A stretch of DNA of 46,499 bases from Coriobacteriales bacterium (GTDB lineage Bacteria; Actinomycetota; Coriobacteriia; Coriobacteriales; UMGS124), in contig JAFWFL010000070.1 in NCBI GenBank assembly GCA_017515595.1, positions 1-46,499 on the forward strand, read 5' to 3'. How positions within the stretch are numbered: position 1 is the stretch's first letter; every line of letters starts with the position of its first letter. Positions 43,595 to 46,499 of the stretch are shown one piece after another. A program made the translations under genes and the position numbers. The notes beneath the pieces were generated by a model that did not search any database, was not told the DNA's origin, and saw only the letters and a program-made list of their open reading frames with translations.

Positions 43595-44466
43595 TAGAGT
43601 TCAGGAATGTATACGCCTCGTACAACCCGCAGATCCCCATTCTTAAGAATGTAAGCTTTACCGTGAATGACGGCGATTTTGTCGCGTTTGTAGGCACAAA
43701 CGGCGCGGGTAAATCTACTACGATGCGCCTTATGAACGGGCTTCTTAAGCCAGACCAAGGTGAGGTTCTCATAGACGGAACGCCCACCACGGAGCTCAAA
43801 ACCAGCGAGATGGCGCGCCGCGTGGGTTATTTGTTCCAGAATCCTGACCACCAGATTTGCTGTAATACCGTGCGTGAAGAACTCATGTTTGGTTTCAAGG
43901 CTCTGGGAATTCATACGGCAGAAGCCGAGGAACGCGTTGACAAGATTATTGCCGAATTTGGGTTTAATCCTTCTGATGACCCGTTCCTGCTGAACCGCGG
44001 TACGAGGCAGCTTTTGGCTCTTGCCTCCATCATTGTTATGGAGCTGCCCGTTATCATTCTTGACGAGCCTACAACCGGTCTTGATTTCCGCGAGTGCATA
44101 AAGGTCATGGAGATTGTCAAGCGCCTCCATGAACAGGGGACAACGGTGGTCATGGTATGCCACGACATGGAAGTTGTGGCAGATTATGCCAAGCGTGTTA
44201 TCGCCATGACCCACGGCAGGCTTGTTGCTGACGGAGAAACCTTTGAGGTTCTCCGCGATGCGGTTACCCTTGCGACAGCAGATCTGATTCCGCCCCAGGC
44301 TACGGCACTGTCTATGGGCCTGGTGGATGCACATCCCAGTTTAGCCGCTACAGACCTGGCCAGTGCAAACACCATCGAAGCGCTCGAAGAGGCATTTGTA
44401 TCTTATGTAAACGCCTTACCGGGCAACGCTTATGAAGCTTCTTCTGAACAAGGACAAGGTGAGTAA
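43591..44466 (+). CDS. ecfA2: ECF transporter ATPase EcfA2
   Basis: This 291-residue ABC ATPase has Walker A GTNGAGKST (35-43), Q-loop FQNPDHQ, Walker B VIILDEP and switch His in CHDME (H191), all intact. The ABC signature is NRGTRQ at 135-140 instead of LSGGQ. In a heterodimer, EcfA1's signature completes this subunit's good site while this signature completes EcfA1's defective one. A C-terminal extension of about 55 residues is Ala/Ser-rich. The start overlaps ecfA1 by 4 bases. Confidence 0.9.
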   Translation: MIEFRNVYASYNPQIPILKNVSFTVNDGDFVAFVGTNGAGKSTTMRLMNGLLKPDQGEVLIDGTPTTELKTSEMARRVGYLFQNPDHQICCNTVREELMFGFKALGIHTAEAEERVDKIIAEFGFNPSDDPFLLNRGTRQLLALASIIVMELPVIILDEPTTGLDFRECIKVMEIVKRLHEQGTTVVMVCHDMEVVADYAKRVIAMTHGRLVADGETFEVLRDAVTLATADLIPPQATALSMGLVDAHPSLAATDLASANTIEALEEAFVSYVNALPGNAYEASSEQGQGE

Positions 44467-44467
44467 C

Positions 44468-45241
44468 ATGAGCGCATTCCTTGAATACGTACCGGGTACC
44501 AGCCTTGCTCACAAGCTCAACCCCATCGCCAAGCTGTTCTTCTCGTTTGTATTTGCTATTGCATGCTTTTGCACGAGTAATATCTTCTTTTTGCTGGGAA
44601 TGCTCGCATTTGCATTTTGTATAGCCTTAAGCTGCGGCATGCGCAAGCAGACCATTGGACTCATGAAGGCTGTGTTTGCATTCTCCCTCTTGCTTGCTGT
44701 TATTCAGGTGCTTACCACTCCTTCTGGCACTCAGCTTATTGAGCTGCCCTGGGGCTATATTGGTACGGGCAGCCTTCTTGCCGGAGCGACTACCATTGTG
44801 CGCCTTACCGCCGCGGCGATCCCGCTGTTCCTAACATTTTATGTGACCAAGATTAACGATATCACCAACAGCGTGGTCAAGGTGCTCCATGTGCCATATA
44901 AGTATGCGTTTACCTTCTCGTCCACCGTGCATTTTATTCCGGTATTTATGAACGATATGAAGGGTATTATGGAAGCTCAGACCGCCCGCGGTGTTGAGTT
45001 TGACAAGGGCGGCATCATCAACAAAATCCGCCTTATGGTTCCTCTGTGTGTGCCGCTTTTGGTCTCGAGTGTTCGCAAGACAAACAGCGCTGCGATTGCG
45101 GCTGAGGTGCGCGGATTCAACCTGCGCACACGCGAAAGCGGATACAAGCAATATCCCTTTACCGGCATGGATATCGCGGTCATGGTGCTGGCGGTTGTGC
45201 TGCTTGGCGTGGCTATTGCGCTCGGAGTTTTGGGAATCTAA
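44468..45241 (+). CDS. ecfT: ECF transporter transmembrane component EcfT
   Basis: EcfT couples the ATPases to the S component. The 257-residue protein has about five membrane helices and two coupling-helix motifs, AQTARGVEFD and AAEVRGFNLRT, each with the Arg-Gly pair (the second lacks the canonical Ala). ATG 44468 lies one base after the ecfA2 stop, preceded by AAGGACAAGG, so the start is well supported. The GTSLAHKLNPIAKL N-terminus is typical. Confidence 0.9.
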   Translation: MSAFLEYVPGTSLAHKLNPIAKLFFSFVFAIACFCTSNIFFLLGMLAFAFCIALSCGMRKQTIGLMKAVFAFSLLLAVIQVLTTPSGTQLIELPWGYIGTGSLLAGATTIVRLTAAAIPLFLTFYVTKINDITNSVVKVLHVPYKYAFTFSSTVHFIPVFMNDMKGIMEAQTARGVEFDKGGIINKIRLMVPLCVPLLVSSVRKTNSAAIAAEVRGFNLRTRESGYKQYPFTGMDIAVMVLAVVLLGVAIALGVLGI

Positions 45242-45262
45242 AAAAGTAGTGTCGAATCCGGC

Positions 45263-45375
45263 GGATGAGCTCTTCAATTAAAAGAGGCCGCCATATATAA
45301 AGTTCATCGCTTTCGCCTCATAAAAACGCTCTGAACTTTATATATGGCGGCCTCTTTTAATTGAAGAGCTCATCC
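45263..45375. repeat. 44-bp perfect inverted repeat after the ECF operon
   Basis: Arms 45263-45306 (begins GGATGAGCTCTTC) and 45332-45375 are complementary over all 44 bases, enclosing a 25-base loop. This is far longer than a normal terminator stem, and no T run follows beyond CCTTATTTTCC. It follows ecfT by 21 bases. Confidence 0.9.
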
Positions 45376-45424
45376 TTATTTTCCTTACAACCGTATACTT
45401 CTCTGAGTAAAATCCGGAAGAAAA

Positions 45425-45454
45425 TTGCGCACAGTAGCGCTGTTGAGGTATTAT
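45425..45454 (+). promoter_or_regulatory. Candidate promoter of the secreted NPCBM-like gene
   Basis: TTGCGC (45425-45430) and TATTAT (45449-45454) are spaced by 18 bases, 41 bases before the chosen start. The spacer contains CAGTAGCGCTGTTG, an imperfect palindrome that may bind a regulator. Confidence 0.45.
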
Positions 45455-45494
45455 ATGTGTGGCAGATGTGGTATCGGAGTTAAAGGAGCTGACT

Positions 45495-46367
45495 ATGAGC
45501 GAAATAACAATGACGAGAAAAACCGCGCTTCAGGCTATGGGTGTAGCGGCTGCTTCTTTAGCTGCGGGAGCATTGGTGCAGGGTAGTCCAAGCCTTGCAC
45601 TTGCGACCGAAGCAAACCGTAATAACTTTTTGGAAGGCGCTGTGGTTCTCGATGAGTACATAGAGGATCCCGGAGATTGGCAGTATGTGTTGTCGATATG
45701 TGATGTAAGACGCGATAATTCCGGCAAAATCCATTATGACGAGAGCATGGAAATGAATGGGTTTAAATATCGTAACGGTGCCGCACTCATCAACGGATCG
45801 AGTAATTATACTTATTTTTTATATTTTGATGTTCCGTCAGAGTATGCGGGTTTCTCGGCAGTATTGGGAAACATCGATGGCAAGCGTTCCGACCCAACCA
45901 AGTTCTCTTTCTACCTTGACGATGTGTTTATTGATGATTGCACTATAGAAGCACATCAGCCTCCCAAAATGTTCGCTCTACGCACCGAAGGCGCCTATAT
46001 ACTTAAGATCGTTATTAATGTTCAGCAAGGAACAAATGCCGGTATTGCCGAGATGCGCCTGCATGAGAGTATGGACTTTTTGGCAGGTATGAAGTCGAAC
46101 AGGATTCCTGCTGCTGTTGTCACCGGGTATGTGCTTCCGGACGGTGATTATGAGGCAACGGTTGACGATAACGGTGATACAGCTGTGGTGAGAGTCTCGA
46201 TTGCTGATAATCTCATCACGGGTCTCTCTATTGAAAGCCAGTCAGGCTCCGCGAGTGTCTCGGCACTTACACGGGCATTTGGCGAAATTCTCTCGACATA
46301 CGGTATTCCCGCAGAAGAAGCCCCGCAACCTGCTCCCGCAAGCATTATGACAACGCTGCTGGGGTAA
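45495..46367 (+). CDS. Secreted protein with NPCBM-like domain
   Basis: This protein has 290 residues. MTRKTALQAMGVAAASLAAGALVQG... is a signal peptide with an Arg-Lys pair, so it may be Sec or a weak Tat signal; cleavage is likely near ALATEA. Residues of about 58-205 look like an NPCBM-type beta-sandwich (GFSAVLGNIDGKRSDPTKF then a strand ending FYLDDVF), the kind that binds carbohydrate. The C-terminal third (about 215-280) is another small beta-rich region. AAGGAG precedes ATG 45495. It is not linked to any enzyme in the window, so a surface-attached adhesin or glycan sensor is conceivable. Confidence 0.7.
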   Translation: MSEITMTRKTALQAMGVAAASLAAGALVQGSPSLALATEANRNNFLEGAVVLDEYIEDPGDWQYVLSICDVRRDNSGKIHYDESMEMNGFKYRNGAALINGSSNYTYFLYFDVPSEYAGFSAVLGNIDGKRSDPTKFSFYLDDVFIDDCTIEAHQPPKMFALRTEGAYILKIVINVQQGTNAGIAEMRLHESMDFLAGMKSNRIPAAVVTGYVLPDGDYEATVDDNGDTAVVRVSIADNLITGLSIESQSGSASVSALTRAFGEILSTYGIPAEEAPQPAPASIMTTLLG

Positions 46368-46385
46368 AAAACCAGTATGATACAG

Positions 46386-46421
46386 GCTTCCCCTTGAGGG
46401 GAAGCTGTCGCCGAAGGCGAC
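46386..46421. repeat. Tandem hairpins at the window end
   Basis: GCTTCCCC (46386-46393) pairs with GGGGAAGC (46398-46405), and GTCGCC (46407-46412) pairs with GGCGAC (46416-46421). The layout (CCCC-TTGA-GGGG then GTCGCC-GAA-GGCGAC) resembles a repeat common between genes in gut Firmicutes. From 46422 to the window end no gene is seen. Confidence 0.6.
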
Positions 46422-46499
46422 TGATGAGGTGAATAAATATGACAGGGGACGGTGGTTTGACTGGTGACTGGTGACAAGGAAGACGGTTCTCAGTGTCAC

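Noticed and set aside
1-46499. CRISPR array, phage, insertion sequence or integrative element
   Set aside because: No regularly spaced repeats, transposase, integrase or phage genes were found. The inverted repeats are unique or in few copies and lack coding content.

Overview
The window looks like a chromosomal segment of an anaerobic actinobacterium of the class Coriobacteriia, probably close to Atopobium/Lancefieldella. This is an inference from three things: moderate GC by eye (low 40s % in gyrA, above 50 % in rplI, ppsA and the ECF genes), the actinobacterial order gyrA - small gene - tRNA-Ile - tRNA-Ala, and a gene set built around peptide uptake and PEP synthase. No rRNA gene is present to settle it. 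There is no phage, transposase, integrase or CRISPR array; the window is mostly core genome, and the unusual material sits between genes.

Layout. 1-8.1 kb: the 3' part of gyrA, a convergent bifunctional-nuclease-domain gene, tRNA-Ile(GAT) and tRNA-Ala(TGC), two overlapping genes of unknown function, typA and purB. 8.2-11.1 kb: a PrsA/SurA-like lipoprotein foldase, a TRIC/UPF0126 membrane protein (minus strand), two tRNA-Ser genes (GGA, CGA) and a small acidic protein. 11.4-15.9 kb: the replication/ribosome cluster rpsF-ssb-rpsR-(DUF2232-like)-rplI-terminator-dnaB. 15.9-16.6 kb: a non-core island with a short double-glycine-leader peptide gene split by an apparent -1 frameshift, followed by a 28-bp perfect hairpin. 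16.6-25.9 kb: purA, purD, a NUDIX hydrolase, a pyridoxal kinase-like protein, a HemN-like radical SAM protein, a TrhA/hemolysin-III protein and several small cell-envelope-type genes. 26-34.1 kb (minus strand): an oppABCDF peptide importer with a Tat-type binding protein and a permease carrying a very large extracytoplasmic insertion. 34.7-38.2 kb (minus strand): ppsR-ppsA. 38.4-41.5 kb: an MFS exporter and asnS. 41.5-45.2 kb: an ECF transporter (S, A1, A2, T). 45.5-46.4 kb: a secreted NPCBM-like protein.

The strongest discovery is in front of the ECF operon. A sigma-70-type promoter is followed by a well-spaced ribosome binding site and a 22-codon leader peptide with three consecutive Trp codons. 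Then come RNA segments that can form a pause hairpin, an antiterminator and an intrinsic terminator. This is the architecture of a trp attenuator, here placed before a membrane S component that resembles TrpP, so the operon can be proposed as a tryptophan importer controlled by charged tRNA-Trp. Its two ATPases look complementary-degenerate: EcfA1 has Gln in place of the switch His, and EcfA2 has NRGTRQ in place of LSGGQ. One composite ATP site would be canonical and the other impaired.

A second theme is a set of long intergenic inverted repeats: 28 bp at 16.4 kb, 16 bp at 38.3 kb, 50 nt imperfect at 39.7-39.9 kb, 29 bp at 42.5 kb and 44 bp perfect at 45.3 kb. There is also a shorter recurring hairpin, CCTGACAAAAGG, at 26.3 and 42.6 kb. 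Most are larger than ordinary terminators and may be terminators, RNA-processing signals or MITE-like elements.
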